From assembly GCA_965203855.1 (NCBI GenBank), contig CBDBDN010000005.1, positions 1,240,001 through 1,304,000 of the forward strand: a DNA stretch of 64,000 nucleotides, written 5' to 3'. The notes under the pieces are model-generated. The model was not told the origin of the DNA. It searched no databases and saw only the letters and a program-made list of their open reading frames with translations. The position numbers and the translations under genes are program-made. Numbering within the stretch: the first letter of the stretch is position 1; each line of letters begins with the position of its first letter. Source of the DNA: Bin87 sp965203855. Its GTDB lineage: Bacteria > Chloroflexota > Dehalococcoidia > Lucifugimonadales > UBA3495. This document shows positions 53,421-62,334 of the stretch, piece after piece.

Positions 53421-53870
53421 ATGGACATTCCGAACATTCCCGGCGCGGCGATCCGGCACTTCCAGTTCATCATCCTGGGCATCTGGCCGGTCAACCTGCT
53501 GACGCTGGCGGTACAGGATCACAGCTGGAGTTGGCAGAGTACGCCGCAAGCAATTATGGGCTTGTGGGAATGGGGCGCTTTCGTCGCATTCTCGCTGGCG
53601 CTAGCCGCAGAAACGGGGGGCAAGATGTTTTTCGCACTGGCAGAACACCGCCGCAAAATGGCCAACGCTCGTGAGGAGGGCCGGCAAGAGGGGCGGCAAG
53701 AGGGGCGGCAAGAGGGCCGCATCGAAGGACGGCAAGAGGGGCAGAAAGAAGCCGGCGCTATGCTGGATGTTCTTGAGGAAGCCGCCCGGAGCAATCCCGC
53801 TATGCTGCCCTTTTTGCTGCGGGAATACCAACTGCGCTACCGCTACCGAAACGGCTCGGCCTATGACTAA
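53421..53870 (+). CDS. Small membrane protein with EGRQ-repeat helix
   Basis: A hypothetical protein of about 149 residues: two hydrophobic segments (FQFIILGIWPVNLLTLAV; WGAFVAFSLALAA) then repeated EGRQ units predicting a long charged helix, and LLREYQLRYRYRN at the end. Start is ATG 53421 or 53409; neither has a strong ribosome binding site. Layout resembles the proteins at 30019 and 62335. Confidence 0.65.
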   Translation: MDIPNIPGAAIRHFQFIILGIWPVNLLTLAVQDHSWSWQSTPQAIMGLWEWGAFVAFSLALAAETGGKMFFALAEHRRKMANAREEGRQEGRQEGRQEGRIEGRQEGQKEAGAMLDVLEEAARSNPAMLPFLLREYQLRYRYRNGSAYD

Positions 53871-54042
53871 CCGGACGCCGCCGCTTGCCAGCGTCCGCAG
53901 CGCCGCCTTTCCATCGCTGTCCGCCGAGCTGATGCGCCGGACGCCGGAGCCGGGCGCGCGTAACCGCGAAGTATTCTGCGGGCTGCCGGGTATGGATGAA
54001 GCAGAACTGGCCGCGCTGCCAAAGGCGCGCATCATCTGGTAA
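53863..54042 (+). pseudogene. Remnant of a CaiB/BaiF CoA-transferase C-terminus
   Basis: A 59-residue reading frame whose PEPGARNREVFCGLPGMDEA followed by ELAALPKARII resembles the last residues of CaiB/BaiF family CoA-transferases (GxHTREVL..LG..EI..L). The catalytic N-terminal domain is absent. Its ATG overlaps the stop of the preceding gene. Confidence 0.5.
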
Positions 54043-54090
54043 AATCAGCCTATCACGACAGGCGGCAGCCGCAGCCCGGGAGCCCAAATT

Positions 54091-54489
54091 ATGGCCATTA
54101 CTGACCTGATACCCTCAATTATCTACGGCGCGGTGCTGCTGTTTCTGCTCGGCGCCGTCGCTACCCTCTGGGCGCGGATGGGGAACATCCAGGGGGAACT
54201 AGGCGGTCTCAAAGCGGAAGTGGCCGGACTGAGGACGTCGGTGAACGAAAGGATAGACGGCCTGGAAGCGTCGGTGAACAAACTGCAAGCATCGACAGAC
54301 ATCAAGACGGACCGGCTGCAAGCGTCGGTGGATGCGCTGGTGAAAGGCCAGTATGAGATGCAGCTGCAAATGCAGCGCAATCACAATTACATAATGATGG
54401 CAATTTTGTCGCACTCGCACCACGCCGACGGCCGCGTCAATTTTGATATGCCGCCCGATTTTGAAACGGCTGCGGCCGCCGACGATTAG
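54091..54489 (+). CDS. Membrane-anchored coiled-coil protein
   Basis: A 132-residue hypothetical protein with one N-terminal membrane helix (IIYGAVLLFLLGAVATLWA) then about 60 residues of heptad-like repeats (LGGLKAEVAGLRTSVNERID) with ASV/ASTD repetition. The C-terminus is His-rich then acidic. Function unknown. Confidence 0.72.
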   Translation: MAITDLIPSIIYGAVLLFLLGAVATLWARMGNIQGELGGLKAEVAGLRTSVNERIDGLEASVNKLQASTDIKTDRLQASVDALVKGQYEMQLQMQRNHNYIMMAILSHSHHADGRVNFDMPPDFETAAAADD

Positions 54490-54524
54490 CAGCCCATTGC
54501 GACACACTCACGGAGCATATCCCG

Positions 54525-55328
54525 ATGACGGACTATTCATCGTACCAACATCTGCTTGTTGAGAAATCCGACGGCGTCATCACGCTGACGATGAACCGCC
54601 CGGAAACGCTCAACTCAACCAACTTTCGGCTGCACAATGAACTCAGCCGCATCTGGCTGGACATCGCCGCCGACCCGGAAGTACGCGTTGCCGTAATTAC
54701 CGGCGCCGGCGACGCTTTCTCCGCCGGCGGCGACTTTGAGATGATTGAGCAGGCGATCGACAACCCGGCCATTGTCGCGCAGAACACGCAGGAAGCCGCC
54801 GACATCGTTTATAACATCCTGAACCTGGATAAGCCGGTGATTTCCGCTATCAACGGCGTGGCGGTGGGCGCCGGGCTGGCCGTGGCGCTGCTGGCCGACA
54901 TTTCCATCGCCGCCGAGGATGCCCGCATCACCGACGGCCATATCCGGCTGGGCGTGGCCGCCGGCGACCACGCCGCCATCATCTGGCCGCTGCTGTGCGG
55001 TATGGCCAAGGCGAAATACTATCTGCTGACCTGCGACTTTCTGGACGGCAAGGAAGCGGAACGCATTGGACTGGTCAGCATGGCCGTTCCCCGCTCCGAA
55101 CTGATGGACACTGCAATGCGCGTAGCCCGCCGCCTGGCCGACGGCCCGCAGCCGGCGATTCGTTTCACCAAGCGCGCGCTGAACCAGTGGCTGCGGCAGG
55201 CCGGACATACCTCTTTTGACTATTCTCTGCTGGCCGAGGCGTTGGGGTTCTTTGGCGACGATGTCAAAGAAGGGCTGGCCGCCCTGAAAGAACGGCGCCG
55301 GCCACAGTATCCGTCGGCATCGGCGTAG
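54525..55328 (+). CDS. Enoyl-CoA hydratase/isomerase family protein
   Basis: A crotonase-fold protein of 267 residues. Seen: VITLTMNRPETLNSTN, GAGDAFSAGGDFEM (first oxyanion-hole motif), KPVISAINGVAVGAGLAVAL (second), and ADGPQPAIRFTKRAL. The usual catalytic Glu positions are not obvious (ARITDGHIRLGVAAGDHAAI), so the exact reaction is uncertain. Confidence 0.93.
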   Translation: MTDYSSYQHLLVEKSDGVITLTMNRPETLNSTNFRLHNELSRIWLDIAADPEVRVAVITGAGDAFSAGGDFEMIEQAIDNPAIVAQNTQEAADIVYNILNLDKPVISAINGVAVGAGLAVALLADISIAAEDARITDGHIRLGVAAGDHAAIIWPLLCGMAKAKYYLLTCDFLDGKEAERIGLVSMAVPRSELMDTAMRVARRLADGPQPAIRFTKRALNQWLRQAGHTSFDYSLLAEALGFFGDDVKEGLAALKERRRPQYPSASA

Positions 55329-55357
55329 CCGGAAGCGCACGGCGCCGGCGGGTTATT

Positions 55358-55729
55358 ATGGGAACTTTCAGCGCGCCGCTAGAAGTCATCTCGACCGACG
55401 GTATCCGCACGGCAACTGTGGACGCGATGGTTGATACCGGCAGTACCTATACTTGCCTGCCGGCATCGCTGCTGCGAGAGTTGGGGATTGTACCTTACCG
55501 GCGCATCCGGTCGGAACTGGCTGACGGCAGCATAGTGGAGGATGACCTGGGGATAGTAAGCGTCCGAGTGCAGGGCATTTATACGCCGACGCTGGCCGTC
55601 TTTGCGGCGGAGGGCGCGCCGGCCTTGTTGGGCGCCTATACGCTGGAGGGCGCGCTGCTGGCGGTTGACCCGGTGCGGCAGCGGCTGGCGCCTACTTATG
55701 CGCTGCGGTATTGGCAGAGTGTTATTTAG
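55358..55729 (+). CDS. Clan AA aspartic protease
   Basis: A 123-residue retropepsin-like protein with AMVDTGSTYTCLPASLLREL as active site (Asp-Thr-Gly), the SELADGSIVEDDLGIVSVRV flap region and an ALLGAYTLEGALLAVDPVRQ end. It is a different subfamily from the one at 44499. It follows the enoyl-CoA hydratase gene by 29 bases. Confidence 0.85.
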   Translation: MGTFSAPLEVISTDGIRTATVDAMVDTGSTYTCLPASLLRELGIVPYRRIRSELADGSIVEDDLGIVSVRVQGIYTPTLAVFAAEGAPALLGAYTLEGALLAVDPVRQRLAPTYALRYWQSVI

Positions 55730-55805
55730 TCAACCTATAGGGTATAGTCATATTACGATTTGTCGCAGTCCGGCGCAAGTATTCGTCATTTCGTCGCCTC
55801 CACAA

Positions 55806-55900
55806 CCGTCATTCCGGCGAAAGCCGGAATCTATGCTTGCGGGCTCCATTACCGTAGTAGAAAGTTACAACGTTGGATTCCGGCTTTCGCCGGAATGATA
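55806..55900 (+). repeat. Composite palindromic element
   Basis: Two complete arms in inverted orientation (GAAA and TTTC loops) separated by the conserved spacer (CTATGCTTGCGGGCTCCATT then ACCGTA). It lies between the aspartic protease and the methylase cassette. Confidence 0.92.
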
Positions 55901-55940
55901 GTGAATATGCCCAAACGCCCTGGTATCCGCTGGCGGCAGT

Positions 55941-56072
55941 ATGATGCGGCAATATAGTGAGGACTTGGACATCAGCGAATCGGGCTGCGCCGCTTTGGAC
56001 AACGCTTTGAGCGTGCGCCGGTTTTTCCCGCGTATGGCGCGCCGCATTGAGTTGAGGCATCTGTCGCCGTGA
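55941..56072 (+). CDS. Possible 43-residue protein coupled to the DNA methylase
   Basis: A short frame (MMRQYSEDLDISESGCAALD then NALSVRRFFPRMARRIEL) whose TGA overlaps the methylase GTG (GTGA). The overlap suggests translational coupling. There is no strong ribosome binding site and I do not recognise the product. Confidence 0.35.
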   Translation: MMRQYSEDLDISESGCAALDNALSVRRFFPRMARRIELRHLSP

Positions 56073-57547
56073 GTATTTCGAACCGCAAGCGGCGCGGCGT
56101 GGTCTATACTCCGCCGCACATCGTCGCGCTGATACTGGACAATACGCTGCCGGCCGATGCCGTCGGATTGGCGGCGGCGGCGGTCTGCGACCCGGCTTGC
56201 GGCGACGGCGCTTTTCTGGCCGCCGTCGCGCGCCGTATGCTGGAACGGCTGAATTACGCCGATGCGCTGGCGGCGCTGCGGCGTATGGCCGGCTACGATA
56301 TTGACGCCGCCGCCATCGCACGCTGCCGGGCGCAGCTGGACTCTCTACTGGCGGAATGGCATCCGGGCGCGCGCGTTGACTGGAACTTGCAAGTGCGCGA
56401 CGCTTTTGACGGCGAGGCTTTCGCCAGCGACTGGGGACGATTTACGCACATTGTCGGCAATCCGCCCTATGTGCGGGTGCAGCATCTGGAGCAGTCGGGG
56501 CGGCGGCGCATTGCCGGCCGCTGGCAAGTCATTCGCGGGGCCACCGACCTGTTTCTGGTGTTCTACGAACTGGGGCTGAACTTGATCCGCGGCGGCGGCG
56601 TACTGGGCTATATTGCGCCGTCCAGCTGGCTGCGTTCCGACTCGGGCGCCGCGCTGCGCCGGCTGCTGGCGACATCTCATCAAGTCAGCCGTATCATTGA
56701 CTTTGGGGAGCATCAGGTTTTCGATGAAGTTATTACCTACACTGCCATAACTGTAATACGAAAATATGGAACGCCTTTAGACATTCCGGTGTCAAAGTAT
56801 GACGGGAAGCATTTCTATGACGGCGGCATGGTAACGCTGGATCCGGACAAGCCGGCCCTTGCCTGGACGGCGGCGACGGATGCGGAAAGGCTGCGGATGC
56901 GGGAGCTGGCGGCCAGAGGCCCGCGCCTTGGCGAAATTGCGGACATCCATGTGGGCATTCAGACTTTGGCCGACCGGGTGTTTATTTTGCCGGCTGCCGT
57001 TGCCCGGGATGCCGGACTAGAGGGTTGGATTTTACGCGACATCGTAAAAGCGTCAGTGATGCGCGACGGGCAGGATCCGGTGCGCCGCGTGGTCATTTTT
57101 CCCTACGCTGATGACGGGAAACTGCTGCCCGAAAGCCGTATTGCCGCCGGCGCGCCCAATGCTTACCGCTGGCTGCTTTCCCATAAAGGGCGGCTCTTGG
57201 GCCGGGACAAGGGGCGGTTTGACGCGACGCGCTGGTACGCTTTCGGGCGGCAGGTGTCCATCACCAGCGGCTTTGGAGACAAGATTTTGACTTCGGGAAT
57301 GAACCGCAGTCCTCGCTTTCAGGTTTGTCCCGACCCGGACGCTACTTTTTACTCCGGCTATTGCGTCAAGCCGAAACCCGGCGTTGACCGGAACGGCCTG
57401 CTGGCGGCGCTGAATTCGGATGATATGGACTTTTACATCTGGCAAACCGGACGGCCCTACCAGGGCGGCTGGCGGTCCTACGCCAAGTCGTTCATCAAAG
57501 ATTTTCCGGTGCCGGCGGATATTGCCGCGCAAGTTGTCAAGGCTTGA
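56069..57547 (+). CDS. N6-adenine DNA methylase, TaqI/Eco57I-like
   Basis: A 492-residue DNA methyltransferase. AdoMet-binding motif DPACGDGAF lies at residues 41-49 and the adenine-methylation motif NPPY at 131-134. A C-terminal target-recognition-like part follows (LGEIADIHVGIQTLADRVFI; RSPRFQVCPDPDATFYSGYC). Start is GTG. No restriction nuclease gene adjoins; the next two genes are a toxin-antitoxin-like pair 53 bases away. Confidence 0.92.
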   Translation: MSISNRKRRGVVYTPPHIVALILDNTLPADAVGLAAAAVCDPACGDGAFLAAVARRMLERLNYADALAALRRMAGYDIDAAAIARCRAQLDSLLAEWHPGARVDWNLQVRDAFDGEAFASDWGRFTHIVGNPPYVRVQHLEQSGRRRIAGRWQVIRGATDLFLVFYELGLNLIRGGGVLGYIAPSSWLRSDSGAALRRLLATSHQVSRIIDFGEHQVFDEVITYTAITVIRKYGTPLDIPVSKYDGKHFYDGGMVTLDPDKPALAWTAATDAERLRMRELAARGPRLGEIADIHVGIQTLADRVFILPAAVARDAGLEGWILRDIVKASVMRDGQDPVRRVVIFPYADDGKLLPESRIAAGAPNAYRWLLSHKGRLLGRDKGRFDATRWYAFGRQVSITSGFGDKILTSGMNRSPRFQVCPDPDATFYSGYCVKPKPGVDRNGLLAALNSDDMDFYIWQTGRPYQGGWRSYAKSFIKDFPVPADIAAQVVKA

Positions 57548-57600
57548 CGATACCGCTATGCTGTAAGTGCCCGGCTTGGCGAAAAGCAGGGATAACGCTG

Positions 57601-58335
57601 ATGACGACCGTTGCTCCAACATCTCCTGCCACTGAAACCGGCACAGGAATCGACTTGCTGTCGTCCGGCGTGTACTGGCTCAGCGAAGTGCGGTCGCTGG
57701 CCGGCGTGTCCCCGGAGGTATCCCGCCGCTATGTGCGGGATTACAAAGGGCGGAACGGGCTTTGGGGCGGCGGCGCGCAGCGGCTGGAGGGCCGGTATTA
57801 CGCTACATTTCGGGATTTGATGGAACTGCGTTTCGTCAACGCTTTTCGCATTGCCGGCGTATCGTGGCCGCGTATTCTCCGCGCTGCCGAGTATGCCGGG
57901 CAGCGGTTCAACACAGACTACCCTTTCTCCAACCGCCGCTTCCAAACCGACGGGGCCGATGTTTTTGACTACAACGATTCCGGCCTGGAGCAGGTTTCCC
58001 GAAAAGGGCAAATGGCTTTCGCAGCAATCATAGGCCCCTCTCTATTCAATCCGGTGCAATACATTGACGACGTCCCGGCTCGCTGGTATCCGGCGGAGGA
58101 ATGGGGAATGCACAGCGTAGGCCGCGATGTAATGATTGACCCCGGGGTTTCCTTTGGGGCGCCGGTGGCTAGTGAATGCCGTATCCCCACCGACACGCTG
58201 TATCGCAATTTCATCGCTGAGGGACGCAGCGCAGAGGCGGTAGCGCGCAGCTATATGATTTCGGAAAATGCGATTTGGCAGGCAGTGGCTTTTGAGGAGG
58301 AGTTGGCCCGTCGGTCTGCTCGTTCCGAAAAATGA
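57601..58335 (+). CDS. VapB45-like antitoxin (DUF433 domain)
   Basis: A 244-residue protein with an N-terminal HTH-like region (LSEVRSLAGVSPEVSRRYVR) and a C-terminal DUF433 domain (MIDPGVSFGAPVASECRIPT; VARSYMISENAIWQAVAFEE). The order matches VapB45-type antitoxins. The ATG at 57601 is preferred; an upstream in-frame start at 57544 would overlap the methylase. Its stop overlaps the toxin start (ATGA). Confidence 0.82.
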   Translation: MTTVAPTSPATETGTGIDLLSSGVYWLSEVRSLAGVSPEVSRRYVRDYKGRNGLWGGGAQRLEGRYYATFRDLMELRFVNAFRIAGVSWPRILRAAEYAGQRFNTDYPFSNRRFQTDGADVFDYNDSGLEQVSRKGQMAFAAIIGPSLFNPVQYIDDVPARWYPAEEWGMHSVGRDVMIDPGVSFGAPVASECRIPTDTLYRNFIAEGRSAEAVARSYMISENAIWQAVAFEEELARRSARSEK

Positions 58336-58721
58336 ATTACTGGTTTGACGAAAATATGCCGCCGCAGCTAGTTATGGCGATAGCAGCATTACACGCGCGG
58401 GATTATCCTGATGACCGGGTATTATCAGTCCGCGACACATCAGACCAAGGGCGCAGCGATGCGGAGTGGATTGCCACGCTGATGCAGGGCGGGGAGCAAT
58501 GGACGGTGCTCACGCGGGACGCGATGCGTAAGGAACGCCGACTAGCGCAAAGCAGCGGACTTACCTGGTTCATATTTGCCCGCGGATGGGCGAATTTGGA
58601 TTATTGGAATATGTCGTGGAAATTAGTAAAATCCTGGCCGGAGCTGGTTGAGAGCGGCCGCCGCGCACCGGGTCAAATTTTCACAGTAGGCGTCAACGGA
58701 AAGAGCAGCCCGGCTCGCTGA
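58332..58721 (+). CDS. VapC45-like PIN-domain toxin
   Basis: A 129-residue protein with the PIN-like order: MNYWFDENMPPQLVMAIAAL (first acidic site), a central DTSDQGRSDAEWIATLMQGG and TVLTRDAMRKERRLAQ (further acidic/basic sites). Known PIN toxins are ribonucleases. Overlap with the upstream gene supports a toxin-antitoxin unit. Confidence 0.8.
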   Translation: MNYWFDENMPPQLVMAIAALHARDYPDDRVLSVRDTSDQGRSDAEWIATLMQGGEQWTVLTRDAMRKERRLAQSSGLTWFIFARGWANLDYWNMSWKLVKSWPELVESGRRAPGQIFTVGVNGKSSPAR

Positions 58722-58765
58722 ATGCAGCAACACATCCCGCCGCAACTGCGGCCCAAAAGTATATG

Positions 58766-58791
58766 GATTCCGGCTTGCGCCGGAATGACGG
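58766..58791 (-). repeat. Palindromic repeat, single inverted copy
   Basis: GATTCCGGC-TTGC-GCCGGAAT then GACGG ends three bases before the permease ATG, so it lies in the position of the ribosome binding site. Confidence 0.88.
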
Positions 58792-58793
58792 TT

Positions 58794-60281
58794 ATGAATG
58801 ACGACAATCGGCAGCGCGTTGGCTCGGTGGAGTACCATCGTGCCGGCGATGAGTATTTCGCCCGGCGGGGTTTGCGGCGGTATGCCGGCGTGTGGTCGCT
58901 GTGGGCGCTAGGCGTGGGGGCGGTGATCTCCGGCGATTTTTTCGGCTGGAACTTCGGGCTGGGCGTGGGCGGCTTCGGCGGGCTGGCCATCGCAACGGCC
59001 ATCGTAGCGGTGATGTATCTGGGCATCTGCTATTCCATCGCCGAGATGTCGCCGGCGCTGCCGCATACCGGCGGCGCCTATTCTTTCGGGCGCACTGCGC
59101 TGGGTCCCTGGGGCGGCTTCATCACCGGACTGGCCGAGAACATTGAATATGTGCTGACGCCGGCGGTGATTGTCGTCGGCATCGGCGGCTATGTGGGCGC
59201 GGTGTTCAACAGCCTGCTGGGTTTGGACATTCCCGCTCCAATCTGGTGGCTGATTTTCTACGCTATGTTTGTCGGCCTCAACATCGTTGGAGTAGAGATA
59301 ACTTTCAAGTTTTCCGTGCTGATCACTTTTCTGGCATTGGCTATTCTGTTGGTGTTCTGGATTGGCGCGATACCGCATTTCAGTTGGGATGCGGCGTTGA
59401 ACATTGCGCCGGTCGGCGACAATTCCCGCTGGCTGCCTTTCGGGTGGACGGGCATTGCCCAGGCGCTGCCTTTCGCCATCTGGTTTTATCTGGCGATTGA
59501 GCAGCTGCCGCTGGCGGCGGAGGAGTCGCGCAACCCGCAGCGGGATATGCCGCGCGCGCTGCTGTGGGGCATCCTCACGCTGATAGTGGCATCCGTGCTG
59601 ACGCTGCTGCTGAACGCCGGCATTGCGCCGGGCGCGGCGGCGGTGGGCGCATCCGACGAGCCGCTGTTCCTGGCGTTCACTACCATTTTTGGCGAGGGCG
59701 TCGGCGCATCGGCGCTGGCGCTGGTAGCGGTGGCCGGCCTGGTCGCCAGCTTTCACACCATCATTTACGCCTACGGACGCAACATCTATTCGCTGTCCCG
59801 AGCCGGCTATTTCCCGCGCCGCCTTTCGGTAACGCTGCCCCGCCGCCGGACGCCCTATGCGGCGCTGATTGCCGGGGCGGTCATCGGCTACTGCGTCGCT
59901 CTGCTGATTGAGTTCAGCGACGCCTGGTTTGGCGCGGGGGTTCCCGTGGGGGCCGTGCTGCTGAATATGGCCGTATTCGGCGCGGTAATCGCCTATGTGA
60001 TGCAGATGATTGCTTTTATCCGGCTGCGGCAGCGGTTTCCGCACATTGACCGCCCGTATATCAGTCCGCTGGGTTACGCCGGGGCGATAGTTGCCGGCGT
60101 AATCGCCTTTGCTACGCTGGGTTTCCTGTTTCTCAACCCGGACTACCGCTGGGGCGTGTACGGGTGCGCGGCCTGGTTTGCCGTGGGGCTGCTTTACTTT
60201 GCGCTTATCGGGCGCAAGCGGCTGGTCTATTCGCCGGAGGAGGAGTTTGCGGTAAAGCATTCCCGGCAGTCCGATGAATGA
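58794..60281 (+). CDS. APC-family permease, ethanolamine-permease-like
   Basis: A 495-residue transporter with about 12 membrane segments. The N-terminal region (YFARRGLRRYAGVWSLWALG; VISGDFFGWNFGLGVGGFGG) and AEMSPALPHTGGAYSFGRTA resemble the ethanolamine permease group. The start at 58794 follows a palindromic repeat; an earlier in-frame start would translate the repeat itself. No ethanolamine lyase genes adjoin. Confidence 0.88.
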   Translation: MNDDNRQRVGSVEYHRAGDEYFARRGLRRYAGVWSLWALGVGAVISGDFFGWNFGLGVGGFGGLAIATAIVAVMYLGICYSIAEMSPALPHTGGAYSFGRTALGPWGGFITGLAENIEYVLTPAVIVVGIGGYVGAVFNSLLGLDIPAPIWWLIFYAMFVGLNIVGVEITFKFSVLITFLALAILLVFWIGAIPHFSWDAALNIAPVGDNSRWLPFGWTGIAQALPFAIWFYLAIEQLPLAAEESRNPQRDMPRALLWGILTLIVASVLTLLLNAGIAPGAAAVGASDEPLFLAFTTIFGEGVGASALALVAVAGLVASFHTIIYAYGRNIYSLSRAGYFPRRLSVTLPRRRTPYAALIAGAVIGYCVALLIEFSDAWFGAGVPVGAVLLNMAVFGAVIAYVMQMIAFIRLRQRFPHIDRPYISPLGYAGAIVAGVIAFATLGFLFLNPDYRWGVYGCAAWFAVGLLYFALIGRKRLVYSPEEEFAVKHSRQSDE

Positions 60282-60343
60282 CTACTATACGCAACGGCAC
60301 TCATCCGTATCATTCACATTGCACACATCGTTATCAGGAGAAT

Positions 60344-60478
60344 ATGGCCGTTATGGAAAACCGTCAGCGGCAGCCTCGCCGACTTGGCCGCATCCGGCAA
60401 GAGATTAGGGAAACGGCTGCCGTATGGCGCGCGCCGGGCATCGCCGGCGTCATTGGCAGTACGGCATTCTCAACATAA
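60344..60478 (+). CDS. Possible 44-residue protein
   Basis: A short frame (MAVMENRQRQPRRLGRIRQE...) after AGGAG at 60336-60340. It is Arg-rich and unrecognised. It lies in the otherwise gene-free 60282-60850 interval. Confidence 0.25.
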   Translation: MAVMENRQRQPRRLGRIRQEIRETAAVWRAPGIAGVIGSTAFST

Positions 60479-60499
60479 ACTGGTATTGGCTTTTGCGGG

Positions 60500-60650
60500 C
60501 CAATCCGCCGGCAGCAAGGCCAGCGAGTACACCAGCATACTCGCGCTCTTGGCGTACCCTTTCGTCCGCCTTGCCAATGGCAGCGCCGTTCCGGGGGCAT
60601 CCGGTTGGAGCCGCACTCCGGGCAGCGGATGTCGGGGCTGTAAGCGCGCG
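60500..60650 (-). pseudogene. Possible zinc-ribbon transposase remnant
   Basis: On the minus strand a segment reads DIRCPECGSNRMP, a zinc-ribbon start like that of some transposases (CPxCGS), then loses frame. No intact gene is present. The assignment is weak. Confidence 0.25.
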
Positions 60651-60757
60651 GGCCAGGCGAAGCATCCGTGGCTGGGGATAATCCGACTATAACTGCATTG
60701 GCAGTTTATGTAAAGAATACCGGTTATTTTGCTACGGCATCGCCGGCGCAACGGCGG

Positions 60758-60766
60758 TGCTATAAT
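60758..60766 (+). promoter_or_regulatory. Extended -10 promoter upstream of glcD
   Basis: TGC followed by a perfect TATAAT (60761-60766), 85 bases before the glcD start, with no clear -35. Confidence 0.55.
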
Positions 60767-60850
60767 GGACATCAGAAAGTCTAATGACGGAATGACGAAA
60801 GATAGGCCAACCTGATTGGAAACGCTATACCCTATGGTTGAGGTGTCGCC

Positions 60851-62287
60851 TTGGCTGCTAACAACCTGCTGAACGAACTCCGCGCCGTCGTCGGCAACGA
60901 ATACGTCATCGACCATCGCGAGGATTTGCTGGTCTATGAATATGACGGTTCCGTCGACCGCTCAATGCCGCGCGCCGTGGTGCTGCCGGCCGACACCGAC
61001 CAGGTAAGCCGGGTTATGGCGTTGGCCTATGCCGCCGGCGTTACGGTAGTCGGACGCGGCAGCGGCACCGGCCTGAGCGGCGGCGCAATTACCCCCCCGG
61101 ACGGATTGCAAATCGCTTTCACTAGGATGAACCGCATCATTGAAGTGGACACCGTCAACCGCACTGCGCTGGTCGAACCGGGCGTCATCAACCTGGATCT
61201 GGACAACCACGCGCGTAAGTTCGGGCTGCGCTACGCCCCCGACCCGTCCAGCCAGCGCGCGTGCAGCCTGGGCGGCAATATCGCCGAAAACGCCGGCGGC
61301 CCTCACTGCCTGGCCTACGGCGCAACCACCAACCATGTCATCGGAATGGAAGCAGTCCTGGAGGACGGCGAAATCGTCAACCTGGGCGGCGCGGCGCGCG
61401 AGGCGTCCGGCTATGACCTGCGCGGGGCGTTTGTTGGCTCGGAGGGCACTTTCGGCATTGCCACCCGCATACTGGTGCGGCTGCTGCCGGCGCCGGAAGC
61501 GGTGCGGACTTTTCTCGGCATATTTGCCGATATTGATTCCGCCTGCACCGCCGTTTCCGCCATCGTCGGCCAGGGCGTCATTCCCGCTGCCCTGGAAATG
61601 ATTGACGCTTTGAGCATCCGCGCCGTGCAGAATGTTGCCGACGCCGGCTATCCCGATGACGCCGGAGCCGTGCTGCTGATTGAGCTGGAGGGCTTGGATG
61701 AGGAGGTTGAGGAGTTAAGCGCTGCGGTGGCCTCGGCGCTGTGGGATACCGGAGCCGCCGATGTCCGCATCGCCGCAGCGGACGCAGAACGGGAACGGCT
61801 ATGGCTCGGTCGCAAAACGGCTTTCGGCGCATTCGGCACCATCGCCCCCAATTACTACCTGGTGGACGGGGTAGTGCCGCGCACCCAACTGACGCGTATG
61901 CTCCGCAAGGTAAGCGAAGTCAGCGCGCGCTACGGTATCACTATCGCCAATGTGTTCCACGCCGGCGACGGCAACCTGCATCCCTGTATGCTGTTTGACG
62001 CCCGCGAGCCGCAGATGATGGACAAAGCGATGGCCGCCGCCGCCGAACTGATGCAGGAATGCGCTATCTTGGGCGGAACTTTGAGTGGCGAACACGGCAT
62101 CGGCCTGGAAAAGAAAGAGTTTATGCCCCTGGTCTATACGGACGCTGATATGGCGGCGATGCAAAAGGTACGGGAAGCCTTTGCGCCGCAGAACCGTCTC
62201 AATCCCGGCAAGATTTTCCCGGACGGCAGCTATTACCGACCCGACCGGGCGCACCCTGCCGGCTTGGCCGCCGGCCTGTACGCCTAA
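60851..62287 (+). CDS. glcD: FAD-linked oxidase, glycolate oxidase subunit GlcD-like
   Basis: A 478-residue FAD-binding dehydrogenase of the GlcD/lactate type. Seen: RAVVLPADTDQVSRVMALAY, GRGSGTGLSGGA and SLGGNIAENAGGPHCLAYGA (FAD-binding), and C-terminal NVFHAGDGNLHPCMLFD plus GTLSGEHGIGLEKKEFMPL. The start is a TTG with GAGGTG upstream. It probably forms a complex with GlcE downstream. Confidence 0.95.
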   Translation: MAANNLLNELRAVVGNEYVIDHREDLLVYEYDGSVDRSMPRAVVLPADTDQVSRVMALAYAAGVTVVGRGSGTGLSGGAITPPDGLQIAFTRMNRIIEVDTVNRTALVEPGVINLDLDNHARKFGLRYAPDPSSQRACSLGGNIAENAGGPHCLAYGATTNHVIGMEAVLEDGEIVNLGGAAREASGYDLRGAFVGSEGTFGIATRILVRLLPAPEAVRTFLGIFADIDSACTAVSAIVGQGVIPAALEMIDALSIRAVQNVADAGYPDDAGAVLLIELEGLDEEVEELSAAVASALWDTGAADVRIAAADAERERLWLGRKTAFGAFGTIAPNYYLVDGVVPRTQLTRMLRKVSEVSARYGITIANVFHAGDGNLHPCMLFDAREPQMMDKAMAAAAELMQECAILGGTLSGEHGIGLEKKEFMPLVYTDADMAAMQKVREAFAPQNRLNPGKIFPDGSYYRPDRAHPAGLAAGLYA

Positions 62288-62334
62288 CGACGACCGCTGC
62301 CCGGATTGCCGCCACCCACAGCGATGCATTAACT

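Noticed and set aside
60470..60916. 148-residue minus-strand protein upstream of glcD
   Set aside because: It overlaps the glcD start and promoter region and shows no coherent family features; at most it contains a decayed zinc-ribbon fragment.
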